Assembly (NCBI GenBank): GCA_944384825.1
Contig: CALWUT010000010.1
Span: forward strand, 36,770-100,769
Direction: 5' to 3'
Length of the DNA: 64,000 bases
From: an uncultured Clostridia bacterium
GTDB lineage: Bacteria > Bacillota > Clostridia > Oscillospirales > Acutalibacteraceae
Shown: in pieces, positions 27,160 through 36,637 of the stretch
Position numbering within the stretch: the first letter of the stretch is position 1
How the letters are laid out: each line of letters begins with the position of its first letter
Notes under the pieces: model-generated
Databases searched by the model: none
Told to the model about the DNA's origin: nothing
What the model saw: only the letters and a program-made list of their open reading frames with translations
Position numbers and translations under genes: made by a program

Positions 27160-28926
27160 TTACTTGATTAAATTTTCTTCAAGAATCAAGAGCTGATTTT
27201 TAAGTTCAGGAGGCAATTTATTTTCAAATATTTTATAAAACTCTTTTATTTTCCCTGCTTCTTTTTTCCACTTTTCTATATCTACATTCAAAAGCATGTT
27301 CAATACATCCGAACTTATATTCATTCCTGAGGTATTTATGTCTTTTTCGTAAGGCAAAAATCCTATAGGAGTTTTTTTAGCGCCAATTTTACCTTCGCAG
27401 CGATTAATTATCCATTCAAGTACTCTTAAATTATCTCCGTACCCAGGCCATAAGAAATTACCTTGATTATCCGTGCCGAACCAGTTTACACTAAAGATCT
27501 TCGGAGCATTTTTTCCTAAAAGCTTACCCATTTCAATCCAATGAGAAAAATATTCACCCATATTATAGCCGCAAAACGGCATCATGGCCATTGGATTATG
27601 ACGAAGTACACCAAGTTTACCTGTGGAGGCAGCTGTACTTTCCGAAGAAATCGTCGAACCTACGAACACGCCGTGATTCCAATCTCTTGCCTCATAAACT
27701 AGAGGAATAGTACTTGCACGTCTTCCACCAAAAATTATAGCTGAAATTGGAACTCCTTCCGGATTGTCAAACTCTTTACTCAGATACGGGCAATTTTTTG
27801 CGGGAGCAGTAAATCTACTATTTGGATGCGCTCCTCTTTCTGAAGATATTTTTCCATTCCAAGGGTTTCCTTTCCAGTCTACTGCATTTTCTGGCGGATT
27901 ATTATCCATTCCTTCCCACCATACTGTATTATCCTCAAGATTATGTACCACGTTAGTAAATATAGTGTTTTTAGCTACTGTAGCCATTGCGTTAGGATTA
28001 GATTTATTACTCGTTCCCGGTGCGACGCCAAAAAATCCATTTTCAGGATTAATTGCCCATAATCTGCCGTCCTTGCCTATTCTGAGCCAAGCAATGTCGT
28101 CTCCTACGCACCAAACTTTATATCCTTTGCTCTTATATATCTGAGGAGGAATAAGCATTGCAAGATTTGTTTTTCCACATGCCGAAGGAAATGCTGCGCA
28201 TACATATTTAACTTCTCCGTTTGGTTTTTCAACACCTAAAATAAGCATATGTTCTGCAAGCCATTTTTCTTTTCTAGCTAAAAAGGAAGCGATACGAAGC
28301 GCAAAGCATTTCTTACCTAGAAGAACATTTCCGCCATATCCTGAATTTACAGATATTATAGTCTTGTCTTCAGGAAAATGACAAACGTAACGTTTCTCTT
28401 CGTCAAGCTCACATGAACAATGCAGACCTCTTACCCAATCATTACTGTCTCCGAGTTTTTCAAGTATGTTTTTACCTACACGCGTCATAATAGCCATGTT
28501 TAAAACAGTATAAATAGAATCCGTAAGTTCAATTCCTATCTTCGAAAACTTAGACTCGGGCATCCCCATTGAGTAAGGAATAATATACATAGTCTTGCCT
28601 ATGTAACTGTTTTTTGCTATTCCTAAAACTTTATCATATGCGAATTTTGGTTCCCACCAATTATTCGTAGGTCCTGCTTCTTCTTTAGTTTTAGTACAAA
28701 TAAACGTTCTGTCTTCTGCGCGCGCAACATCGTTTAGAGCAGAACGGCGCAAATAACATCCTGGACATTTTTCTGGATTAAGCTTGATAATTTCATTTCT
28801 TTTACAAGCTTCCCCCCTAAGTGATTCAAGTTGACTTTCCGATCCATCAATCCAAACTACATTATCAGGTTTAACAATTCTCTTTACTGATTCTATCCAG
28901 TTGATTACTGATTCATTTTTTGTCAT
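27160..28926 (-). CDS. pckG: Phosphoenolpyruvate carboxykinase, GTP-dependent
   Basis: PEPCK interconverts oxaloacetate plus GTP with PEP, CO2 and GDP in gluconeogenesis or anaplerosis. The 588-residue protein has the GTP-type hallmarks: AAFPSACGKTNLAML (P-loop with the reactive Cys), the metal-binding region CVGDDIAWLR, and FGGRRASTIPLVYEA. Length fits the GTP class rather than the ATP class (~530). AAGGAG precedes the ATG. It is a single gene with its own terminator and, in a fermenter, may run toward oxaloacetate. Confidence 0.97.
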   Translation of the reverse strand: MTKNESVINWIESVKRIVKPDNVVWIDGSESQLESLRGEACKRNEIIKLNPEKCPGCYLRRSALNDVARAEDRTFICTKTKEEAGPTNNWWEPKFAYDKVLGIAKNSYIGKTMYIIPYSMGMPESKFSKIGIELTDSIYTVLNMAIMTRVGKNILEKLGDSNDWVRGLHCSCELDEEKRYVCHFPEDKTIISVNSGYGGNVLLGKKCFALRIASFLARKEKWLAEHMLILGVEKPNGEVKYVCAAFPSACGKTNLAMLIPPQIYKSKGYKVWCVGDDIAWLRIGKDGRLWAINPENGFFGVAPGTSNKSNPNAMATVAKNTIFTNVVHNLEDNTVWWEGMDNNPPENAVDWKGNPWNGKISSERGAHPNSRFTAPAKNCPYLSKEFDNPEGVPISAIIFGGRRASTIPLVYEARDWNHGVFVGSTISSESTAASTGKLGVLRHNPMAMMPFCGYNMGEYFSHWIEMGKLLGKNAPKIFSVNWFGTDNQGNFLWPGYGDNLRVLEWIINRCEGKIGAKKTPIGFLPYEKDINTSGMNISSDVLNMLLNVDIEKWKKEAGKIKEFYKIFENKLPPELKNQLLILEENLIK

Positions 28927-30006
28927 TATTTATTTCTCCTTGAATAAAATTTTTGTTATTACTTACATTACCGATAAACTCTTCTCAAAGTTTAAATATA
29001 CGGATTTAATTGCCGTAAAATTATATCACATACTAACTTAAAAATATACATTAATTGTATTATAACTATTGACAATTTCAAAATAGTAAGTAATAATGTT
29101 CGCAGAAGCTAAATATAAAGTCTTGTATTTTTATTACTCAAATTAATGTATATTATACAAATTTGAAGTTCAATCGCTTATAAACAGGAAAGAGTCAATT
29201 TCTAAATACTCTACCTTTAAATTATTATATGTAATGTTAAAACTTTTTGTAGCTTACAAATTTTAGTCATTATAAAATTACATCATACACATCTAAGCGA
29301 TCTTGCTTTTTATGTAAAAATGAATTTATTTTTCTAATCAGACAAAAAGTTAGCAAATTTTAAAAATTTTTATTAAAAATACTTTAACCCGTCATTTTTT
29401 AAATTGATTAATTATTAAATTAACAAAGCTAGACTCTTAAAGAATAAATACATGATTTAATTTAAATAAGTTAATAAACTGACAAAGAAAATAATGACTA
29501 AGGAGAGACTAACTTGAAAAACATTTTTAAAAGCATATGTTATAACGATTTAATAGTTATATCCTTTCAAAAAGGTAAGTTAATTTAAATTACTCAAAGA
29601 CCAAATTGAGCATTCCCTTTAAGAATACTTGATGAAAGCGCCGCAATAACAACTACAGAAAATAAAATATAATCCCCTATAAGCGGATAAATCACAAAAG
29701 CACTAAAAAATAACCATCACAGTATTTTTATGAATTCTAAATTAAAAACGCAAATCAACGGTGCACATAGGCTCTATGATATAACTTAAAGGGTAAATCT
29801 TAAATATTTCGTTCCTAATAAGTGAGATAATCTAAAGAAATGGTTATAATATACTTAGTTATGATAATAAACTTAGAAACGCTTTAAAACTTCACACCGG
29901 TTTAAGACACAGTTAAAGACTAAGAAAGTCCTATTATAATTTATTAAATAAAATAAATCTATATAATTAAGTGGTAATTCATTTCAAAAGAAAGTGGTGT
30001 ATCTAC
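28927..30006. other. 1.1-kb region without an intact gene
   Basis: No full gene is visible. AAGGAG followed by a TTG at 29514 opens a 24-codon frame starting MKNIFKSICYNDL (to 29588); its good SD and signal-like start suggest the remnant of an exported-protein gene. The remainder is AT-rich and stop-riddled. I see no tRNA and no transposon ends. Confidence 0.5.
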
Positions 30007-31602
30007 TTGAAATCTAAAAATTCATTATTTAATACTTTTCAACGAACAGGTCAGTCGTTTATGCTTCCTCTAGCTTTACTTCCTATCGCAGGAATTCTTT
30101 TAGGAGTAGGAGTATCTTTTTCAAACACTCAAACGATTAATTACTTCCAACTCCAAAGCACTTTAGGAGACGGTACATTTCTTAACTTTATATTTACTAT
30201 TATGAAAAGAATAGGAGGTATAGTATTTTCAAATCTTCCTCTATTATTTGCGATAAGTACCGCTATAGGAATAGCAAAAAAAGAAAAAACTGTAGCAGCA
30301 CTTTCATCGGTTATTTCATTTTTTGTAATGCATGAAACCATTTCTTCGCTGCTAAAATTAAACGGAAAACTTACTCAAGGACTACTTCATGAAGGATCTA
30401 CTTCATTGATATGCGGTATAGAATCTTTGAATATAGGAATATTTGGAGGAATAATAGTAGGTCTTGGAGTAGCTTACCTACATAATAAATTTTATAAAAT
30501 AAAACTTCCAGATACACTTTCATTTTTCAGTGGAATAAGGTTTGTTCCCATTATTTCATGCTTATGTTCTATCTTATTAGGAATGTTTATGTACTTTGTT
30601 TGGCCTAATATTCAATCCGTAGTTTACTCCTTAGGAGGACTCGTAACCGCCTCTAAATATACGGGCACTTTAGTTTATGGAATAATCGAGAGAGTATTAA
30701 GTCCTTTTGGACTAAACAGGGTATTTTGTGCTCCTTTTTTGCAAACAGCTTTAGGCGGAGCAGAAATAATAGATAATAGATACGTTACGGGAACTCAAAA
30801 TATTTTCTTTGCTGAACTCACTTCTTCAAATATTTCTAAGTTCAGCATTAACATTGCAAGATTTATAACCGGAAAATTCCCATTTGCGATATTCGGATTA
30901 CCTGCTGCAGCTTTTGCAATTTATCAAAGTGCCAAGCCTTCAAATAAAAAAGCGGTTGGAGGATTAATGCTACTTTCTGCTATAACAAGTATCATCACAG
31001 GAATTACAGCACCTATTGAATTTGCTTTCTTATTTTTTGCTCCTATACTTTACGGAATACATTGTCTATTTGCAGGATTATCTTTCATGCTTATGCATCT
31101 TTTAAAAGTTACTGTAGGACTGACTTCTTTCGGAGGAATAATAGACCTTGTTCTATTTGGAGTACTTCAAGGCAATGGTAAAACCAATTGGGTTTATATA
31201 ATTCCTGTAGGTGTAGGATATGCAGTAGCTTATTATTTTATATTTAGATTTGTAATTCGCAAGTTTAAATTAATTACACCTGGACGTGAAGGAGAGAATT
31301 CTGAATTAAAATTCTCATCACAAAAAGACTCAGATTCCATATTAACCGAAAATATTTCCGGTACTATCTTAAAAGGACTGGGCGGAATAGAAAATATAAC
31401 AGATATTGATTGTAGTGAATTCGGTCTCATAATTAAAGTAAAAAATGAAGACATAGTAGACGAAGCTATACTTAAAGCAAACGGTTGCGTAGAGGTTATG
31501 AAAAGAAGCGATAGTATACAAGTAACATTTGCACCAAAGGCAGCAGTAATCAAAAACGAGCTCGAAAAGTACATTTCTTCAGTTTCAACTAAAAATATAT
31601 AA
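30007..31602 (+). CDS. PTS glucose/GlcNAc-type EIICB with atypical EIIB site
   Basis: The 531-residue protein has a PTS EIIC domain with about ten helices, starting FQRTGQSFMLPLALLPIAG and including GITAPIEFAFLFFAP. An EIIB-like domain begins near residue 450 (GLGGIENITDIDCSEFGLII). In active EIIB the motif is DxC-[IVA]-TRLR with a phosphorylated Cys; here Cys469 is one position early and TRLR is lost. The sugar is probably glucose, maltose or GlcNAc class. The TTG at 30007 is preferred over the GTG at 29971, which adds a non-family N-terminus. No EI, HPr or EIIA gene is in the window. Confidence 0.82.
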   Translation: MKSKNSLFNTFQRTGQSFMLPLALLPIAGILLGVGVSFSNTQTINYFQLQSTLGDGTFLNFIFTIMKRIGGIVFSNLPLLFAISTAIGIAKKEKTVAALSSVISFFVMHETISSLLKLNGKLTQGLLHEGSTSLICGIESLNIGIFGGIIVGLGVAYLHNKFYKIKLPDTLSFFSGIRFVPIISCLCSILLGMFMYFVWPNIQSVVYSLGGLVTASKYTGTLVYGIIERVLSPFGLNRVFCAPFLQTALGGAEIIDNRYVTGTQNIFFAELTSSNISKFSINIARFITGKFPFAIFGLPAAAFAIYQSAKPSNKKAVGGLMLLSAITSIITGITAPIEFAFLFFAPILYGIHCLFAGLSFMLMHLLKVTVGLTSFGGIIDLVLFGVLQGNGKTNWVYIIPVGVGYAVAYYFIFRFVIRKFKLITPGREGENSELKFSSQKDSDSILTENISGTILKGLGGIENITDIDCSEFGLIIKVKNEDIVDEAILKANGCVEVMKRSDSIQVTFAPKAAVIKNELEKYISSVSTKNI

Positions 31603-31628
31603 AAAATTAAATAAATGTCTTATAATCA

Positions 31629-31674
31629 AAATACGTACCGCTATGAACTAAATTCGCAGCTGTACGTATTTTAT
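31629..31674 (+). terminator. Intrinsic terminator after the PTS gene
   Basis: AATACGTAC pairs with GTACGTATT and is followed by TTATT. Confidence 0.65.
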
Positions 31675-31869
31675 TAATTTAAAAACTCTCTATGCAAAGC
31701 GTAAAATTAAATTTATAGAACATTTTTCGTAAATTAAAACAATAATCTATACTAATACCATGGCGTTTATCAAAATCAATAACTAAATGATTATATTATT
31801 AAAGTTAATAAAACTTCCGTATTGATTATTTCAATACTTTATAAATACACCCATATCACTCCATACAAT

Positions 31870-31908
31870 AATAAAAGCACCTCTAATTAAATAGAAGTGC
31901 TTTTAAAA
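31870..31908 (-). terminator. Terminator of the 31913-32926 gene
   Basis: AAAAGCACTTCT pairs with AGAGGTGCTTTT on the minus strand just after the stop codon. The hairpin is near-symmetric and could act in both directions. Confidence 0.75.
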
Positions 31909-31912
31909 ATTA

Positions 31913-32926
31913 TTATCGGGAAATATCCTTTTCTTCAATATAGTTGTTAAAGGAAAATACTAAGTTTGCTATTGCACCATCATGAAATAAATTTTTAAAA
32001 ATACTTAATAATTCTAAAAAATTAGTTCGTAATTCTTCAATGTTCTGGCTTCTGTAAAAATTATCTAGAGATCGTTTGAACTGTGGACTTTGAAACCCAA
32101 CCCCTACCTTTGAAGGTAAATGGAGCGTGGCATTAAGTTTAACATAATCTACAAAAGCAGCCATGTAATGAATACCACTTAAATATGCCAGCATACTATC
32201 ATAAGGAATATTTCTAAGTACACCTTGAGTATTAAACTCTTGCTGCACCTGAGGTAAGTTTAAAAAGTCTTCAGGAAAATCAAACCATACACCTGACAAG
32301 GCCATCCCAGGTATATGTGGAATGAAAGGCTGTCTAGCGTTTCTTGCAGGCGTATACGTTTTAGCTCCCATACAAAAATCTCTTATAGTAAGTAAGATAC
32401 CAGAGCGTTTTAAAGGACGTTGCTCGCCTATACGTTCATCTATATGTCGTGCTATATGATACAACATTTTTTCTGAAAAACGATAATTCCCTCTTAATGC
32501 AAAATTAAGAGCTCCCTGCAAAGCACGTAGTTTCTCTATATTACGACTAGAAATTAATAGTTCTTGAGCTAATTGAACTAACTCTCCTAAATTCGTAATA
32601 TCTTCGTTCCAAAAATTATCATCATGAACTGTAAAATTATTAAAATGATTAAACAGGCTTGGTTTTTCTAAAATTCGTTGTAATGCAAGATTCTGGCTAG
32701 CATCCGTGTTGTCAACTTGTGTATCTTGATTTGTTGCTGGAAGAACGAAATCTCCACCATTAGTTGATGCATGAGTACTTACTCCACCTGCTACGGTTAA
32801 TGTTGACAATGCTGTTGCCAGTATCCTTGCAGCTCCTGTTCGTACATCCATTTTACCTCCAACTACTTTTTCAATGTCTTCTTCCACTAGTTTTAAAAGT
32901 TCTAGGTTGTTGAGTAAATTATCCAT
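31913..32926 (-). CDS. Double-glycine precursor with large cargo, 337 aa
   Basis: A short leader ends EEDIEKVVGG (GG at 23-24). It is followed by a signal-peptide-like element ARILATALSTLTVAGG ending near STHAS, matching the same region of the 23580-26006 product. The ~290-residue mature part is helical with conserved-looking aromatic/Arg patches (YHIARHIDERIGEQRPLKR). No domain is recognised. SD is weak (GAAAG). A consensus promoter and terminator bracket the gene, so it is a stand-alone unit. Confidence 0.68.
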   Translation of the reverse strand: MDNLLNNLELLKLVEEDIEKVVGGKMDVRTGAARILATALSTLTVAGGVSTHASTNGGDFVLPATNQDTQVDNTDASQNLALQRILEKPSLFNHFNNFTVHDDNFWNEDITNLGELVQLAQELLISSRNIEKLRALQGALNFALRGNYRFSEKMLYHIARHIDERIGEQRPLKRSGILLTIRDFCMGAKTYTPARNARQPFIPHIPGMALSGVWFDFPEDFLNLPQVQQEFNTQGVLRNIPYDSMLAYLSGIHYMAAFVDYVKLNATLHLPSKVGVGFQSPQFKRSLDNFYRSQNIEELRTNFLELLSIFKNLFHDGAIANLVFSFNNYIEEKDISR

Positions 32927-32989
32927 TATTTGGTTTCTACTTTCTATTTTTAATATTAATTATGGTTTATAAATAAAAGCCATGTAAAT

Positions 32990-33018
32990 ATTATATCAGA
33001 ATTAAATATTAAAATCAA
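32990..33018 (-). promoter_or_regulatory. Promoter of the 31913-32926 gene
   Basis: The minus strand shows TTGATT (33018-33013), a 17-base spacer and TATAAT (32995-32990). Confidence 0.65.
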
Positions 33019-33195
33019 CCATTTATTCAAAAAACTATTAAAATCAACTAATATATTTTATTATCAGTTGTACTGAAAGAAATTCAACATATTGCTACAA
33101 ACCATTCTCAACTACATTAATTATAGAATATTTATTCCAAAGCTCATACACCTTTTAATAAAACAACAAGTATACTTAATAAGTTTTATAAATTA

Positions 33196-34797
33196 TTATA
33201 TAAGACTTTTAATTTTGGAAAAAACTTTACTAAAAATTGAAGTATCTTTTTTCTTTTTTAAATTTAAATCAAGATTTTTAAGGTTTTGATTAATTCGCTC
33301 CATTTTATCAAACTTTAACGCAGTTTTGGTCAAATAACAATCGTTATTTGTTAATGCATTTGCAATATGAGCGAGATAAGCAGCAGCCACCTGTCCTGAA
33401 ATTTGTTTCGAAGAGTTAGAAAATTTTAAACCTTGCACTTTTATTTTTTTTATTTCATTACGTTCCTTTTGCTCAAGTCCACTACAACATCCTCCAAATA
33501 ACTTTTCTGATTCACTTTTTAAATTATTTAATTGGTCACAAATTTCTTTATATTCTTGACTTAAAGTAGTATAACTAGATGTAAAAGCTTCTATTTTATC
33601 CTTAAGATCCTTCATTATGCTATTATAACTTTTAAAATTATAAATATAAGGATCTATGTCTTTTTTTATGGATTTATATTCTTTGCCTTTTTTATTAATG
33701 GAATCATAAGTTTCAAGATATTTATATTTTCCAGTATACTTACCGCGAATTAAATTATAATCATCTTGATAATTTTTATATTCGCCTTTGAGAGTATAAC
33801 ATTTATCTTCAACGTTGTAATACCTTAAGAATTGTATGTCAGGTAAATATTTTTTATATTCGCCTTTGCAATATTTCTCTAAGATTTCAGCCGAAGGATA
33901 ACTCCCATCTTTCTTTTTTTTAGTTTCTTTTAATTTTTTAATTTCATTGTTTAATTTTTCAATTTCCTTATAGTTTTTTTCAATCCAATTATAATGTTCC
34001 TTTGCTTTAGAAAGTTTTTCTTTATCTTTAAATTCAGATCCTTTAACGTAATTCCAATTTTTACGATAAGAATCTTTAAATTTGTTTTGAATCTTTACCC
34101 AAAGGTCATCATCCTTTCGATCTTTATCAGAAATATTAAAAAATTTTTTTAATTCTTCAAGATATTTCTTTTCCTTTTTTTTAAGAACTTCAAGTTGAGT
34201 GTTTAAATCTTTAATTTTAGTACCTAATTCTTCGATTAAATTACCACGCTGCTCCTCAGCTTTATTGTGAGCCTCATTCAAAGACGTTTCTGCAGCTGTT
34301 TGAGCATCTTTGATTTTTTTTCCAGCATTTTCTATCATATTTTTTCTAATTTCTTTTTTTTCAACATTCTCCTGTTTAGACTCAGATCCTGTAATTCCCA
34401 TAAATTTCATTTTATCAATTTTATCTTTATTTTTTGAATAGAAATCTAAAATTTCGTTTCGTTTACCTTTAAGTTCATTAAGTTTATTGTTATATGATTT
34501 TTGATGTGATGTTAAATTCCTAAATATTGCTTCAGATTTTGATTTAAATTCCTCAGCTGCTTGCACTCGCTCTTCAAAACTTTTCTTAAAATCATCTCCT
34601 ATATGCATATTCTTCAATACAGATCCAATTTTCATTACAGTATCAGGATTTCGAATAAATTCTTGAGGGGATGGAGTTGGCAAATCATTAACATTAAAGT
34701 CATAAGGGTTAGTCCCTAACATAATGTTTTTTGCACCCATTAGCTTACCGAATAAACCTCCTGTAAGTTTATTATCCATCGTCTCAAACAGCCCCAT
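33196..34797 (-). CDS. Long coiled-coil protein, 533 aa
   Basis: A Gly/Met-rich start (LTGGLFGKLMGAKNIML) is followed by some 400 residues of near-continuous Lys/Glu heptad helix with Tyr-rich patches (residues about 300-410), a CCSG segment, and a short globular end. There is no signal peptide and no fitting GG leader. SMC-like or effector-like architecture is possible, but no ATPase motif is present. Function unknown. An SD (GGAGATG) precedes the ATG. Confidence 0.62.
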   Translation of the reverse strand: MGLFETMDNKLTGGLFGKLMGAKNIMLGTNPYDFNVNDLPTPSPQEFIRNPDTVMKIGSVLKNMHIGDDFKKSFEERVQAAEEFKSKSEAIFRNLTSHQKSYNNKLNELKGKRNEILDFYSKNKDKIDKMKFMGITGSESKQENVEKKEIRKNMIENAGKKIKDAQTAAETSLNEAHNKAEEQRGNLIEELGTKIKDLNTQLEVLKKKEKKYLEELKKFFNISDKDRKDDDLWVKIQNKFKDSYRKNWNYVKGSEFKDKEKLSKAKEHYNWIEKNYKEIEKLNNEIKKLKETKKKKDGSYPSAEILEKYCKGEYKKYLPDIQFLRYYNVEDKCYTLKGEYKNYQDDYNLIRGKYTGKYKYLETYDSINKKGKEYKSIKKDIDPYIYNFKSYNSIMKDLKDKIEAFTSSYTTLSQEYKEICDQLNNLKSESEKLFGGCCSGLEQKERNEIKKIKVQGLKFSNSSKQISGQVAAAYLAHIANALTNNDCYLTKTALKFDKMERINQNLKNLDLNLKKKKDTSIFSKVFSKIKSLI

Positions 34798-34929
34798 TTA
34801 GCAACATCTCCATTCTTTAAAATTTCACTATACTATTATATAATAAATAAATAATTTTGCAAGTTTTTTTGTAAAAACAATACAGTATACAAATTTATTT
34901 TTATCATTATCGTTTTGTTTTATAATCGC

Positions 34930-34958
34930 TTGACTTTTAATATAAATTATGATAAAAT
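34930..34958 (+). promoter_or_regulatory. Promoter of rpmG-secE-nusG
   Basis: TTGACT, a 17-base spacer and TAAAAT. The following leader can fold via CCTCTGA (about 34967) with TCAGAGG (about 35001). Confidence 0.7.
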
Positions 34959-35045
34959 TTTCTTCACCTCTGATGAAAAATTTTATATTTAAAGCTAAGT
35001 TCAGAGGGAGGCTAAAATATTCCGAGATACCGGGAGGTGCCGTAA

Positions 35046-35195
35046 ATGAGAGTAAAAGTAACTCTAGCTTGCACGGATTGTAAACAAAGAAATTACGAAA
35101 CTACAAAAAATAAAAAAAACAATCCGGACAGAATTGAAATGAACAAGCATTGTCGTTTCTGTAGAAAACATACTCTACACAAAGAAACTAAATAG
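35046..35195 (+). CDS. rpmG: 50S ribosomal protein L33
   Basis: This 49-residue protein begins [19 protein letters not shown] and has two CxxC pairs, CTDC and CRFC, forming a zinc ribbon (the zinc-binding C+ form of L33). It precedes secE and nusG, the standard Firmicute order. GGGAGGTG precedes the ATG. Confidence 0.97.
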   Translation: MRVKVTLACTDCKQRNYETTKNKKNNPDRIEMNKHCRFCRKHTLHKETK

Positions 35196-35215
35196 TTTGG
35201 ATCGGAGGCAAAACA

Positions 35216-35437
35216 ATGGAAGAAGAGAAAAAGGGCATATTTGCAAGAATTAAAAGCTTCTTTGTAGATTCAAAGACCGAATTAAAAAAAATTGTTTGGC
35301 CAACTCAAAAAACAGTATTTAAAAATACCGGAATAGTATTAATGATGATTTTTATTATGGGTATTTTTGTAGCGTTGCTGGATGCCGGTCTTATTCAGCT
35401 TCTTGGACTGGTAATGTCTGTGTCACGTAACAAGTAA
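35216..35437 (+). CDS. secE: Protein translocase subunit SecE
   Basis: The 73-residue single-span protein has FVDSKTELKKIVWPTQKT before the membrane helix, the SecE signature. SecE clamps the SecY channel. It lies 20 bases after rpmG and 26 before nusG in one operon. The many Sec signal peptides in this window would use this channel. Confidence 0.96.
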   Translation: MEEEKKGIFARIKSFFVDSKTELKKIVWPTQKTVFKNTGIVLMMIFIMGIFVALLDAGLIQLLGLVMSVSRNK

Positions 35438-35463
35438 AGTAGACCGGAGAGGAAAGAGTAGAA

Positions 35464-35985
35464 ATGTCCGAAGATGCTAAATGGTATGTTATTCATACTT
35501 ATTCAGGGTATGAAAATAAGGTTGCGTCAAATATCGAAAAAACAGTAGATACTCACGGTATGCGAGATATGATTCAAGAAGTAAAGGTACCTACAGAAAC
35601 TGTCGTAGAAATAAAAGACAATAAAGAACGAGAAGTCGAGAGGAAAGTTTTTCCTGGGTACGTAATGGTAAAAATGATTTTAAATGATGAATCATGGTAT
35701 ATTGTAAGAAATATTAGAGGTTGTACTGGATTTGTTGGGTCTTCTTCTGCGCCAATTCCGCTAACTCCCGAGGAAGTCAAGAAGCTGGGTGTAGAAACCA
35801 GAACAGTTAAACTGGCTTATTCTGTTGGAGAAAGCGTGCGTATTCTTGACGGACCACTAGCTAACATGATAGGAAAAGTTTCAGAAATAGATACTGAAAA
35901 TAAAAAAGTTAAAGTAATTGTTTCAATGTTTGGCAGAGAAACTCCGGCGGAATTGTCGCTGGGAGAAATTGAACCGGTTATGTAA
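35464..35985 (+). CDS. nusG: Transcription termination/antitermination factor NusG
   Basis: The 173-residue protein has the NGN domain (WYVIHTYSGYENKVASNIEK, FPGYVMVKM) and a C-terminal KOW domain (VGESVRILDGPLANMIGKV). NusG binds RNA polymerase and couples it to Rho or the ribosome. It precedes rplK, as usual. Confidence 0.98.
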   Translation: MSEDAKWYVIHTYSGYENKVASNIEKTVDTHGMRDMIQEVKVPTETVVEIKDNKEREVERKVFPGYVMVKMILNDESWYIVRNIRGCTGFVGSSSAPIPLTPEEVKKLGVETRTVKLAYSVGESVRILDGPLANMIGKVSEIDTENKKVKVIVSMFGRETPAELSLGEIEPVM

Positions 35986-36079
35986 ATGATAAGAATTAAT
36001 TTCAGTATAGCTATTAACAGTCGTTTAAATCGTTTCTAGTAGTAATAATTCAAAATGGAAACAAAGATGTGTTTTTAAC

Positions 36080-36121
36080 GTGGGAGGAGTAAAATTTTAT
36101 AATTACTTCGGATTTTACCAC
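36080..36121 (+). promoter_or_regulatory. Probable L1-binding mRNA site upstream of rplK
   Basis: GTGGGAGGAGTAAAA pairs across a loop with TTTTACCAC. The GUGGGAGG...ACCAC form resembles the L1-binding element of 23S rRNA and rplK/rplA mRNAs, so it likely gives feedback by L1. Confidence 0.55.
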
Positions 36122-36141
36122 AAAACTTGGAGGTGCAAGAA

Positions 36142-36567
36142 TTGGCTAAAAAAGTCAAATCAATCGTAAAATTACAAATTCCTGCTGGTAAGGCAACTCC
36201 AGCACCACCGGTAGGTTCTGCTTTAGGACCTCATGGTATAAATATTATGTCATTCACAAAAGAATTTAACGATCGGACAAAAAATGACGTAGGACTTATT
36301 ATTCCAGTTGTCATAACTATATATGAAGATCGTTCATTCACATTCGTAACCAAAACTCCACCAGCCGCAGTTTTAATCAAAAAAGCATGCGGAATTGAAT
36401 CTGGTTCAGGAGTACCAAATAAAACCAAAGTGGGAAAAATAACTAAGCAGCAAATTGAAAAAATTGCCGAACAAAAAATGCCTGATCTAAATGCTGCAAA
36501 CTTAGAATCCGCTTTTACAATGGTAGCAGGAACTGCTAGAAGTATGGGAATTGAAGTTGTAGACTAA
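36142..36567 (+). CDS. rplK: 50S ribosomal protein L11
   Basis: The TTG at 36142 ([20 protein letters not shown]) matches the family N-terminus and is spaced nine bases from GGAGG; the TTG at 36127 overlaps the SD. The 141-residue protein has [17 protein letters not shown] and the C-terminal RNA-binding domain. L11 forms the GTPase-associated centre stalk base. Confidence 0.97.
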   Translation: MAKKVKSIVKLQIPAGKATPAPPVGSALGPHGINIMSFTKEFNDRTKNDVGLIIPVVITIYEDRSFTFVTKTPPAAVLIKKACGIESGSGVPNKTKVGKITKQQIEKIAEQKMPDLNAANLESAFTMVAGTARSMGIEVVD

Positions 36568-36591
36568 TAATTCGGGCATCCATCCCCTTAA

Positions 36592-36619
36592 GTGGGAGGA
36601 AGAAATCCGATTTTACCAC
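36592..36619 (+). promoter_or_regulatory. Second probable L1-binding site, upstream of rplA
   Basis: GTGGGAGGA and TTTTACCAC recur as in the site before rplK, with a shorter loop, between the rplK stop and the rplA SD. Confidence 0.55.
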
Positions 36620-36637
36620 TAATTCAGGAGGAGAAAA

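Noticed and set aside
33092-33289. Plus-strand 65-codon frame overlapping the end of the coiled-coil gene
   Set aside because: Composition is that of AT-rich intergenic DNA, no SD, and it runs into an antisense gene.
33196-34797. LTGG near the N-terminus of the coiled-coil protein as a GG leader
   Set aside because: Only about 14 residues precede it and the -8/-7 E/D-L positions are not met.
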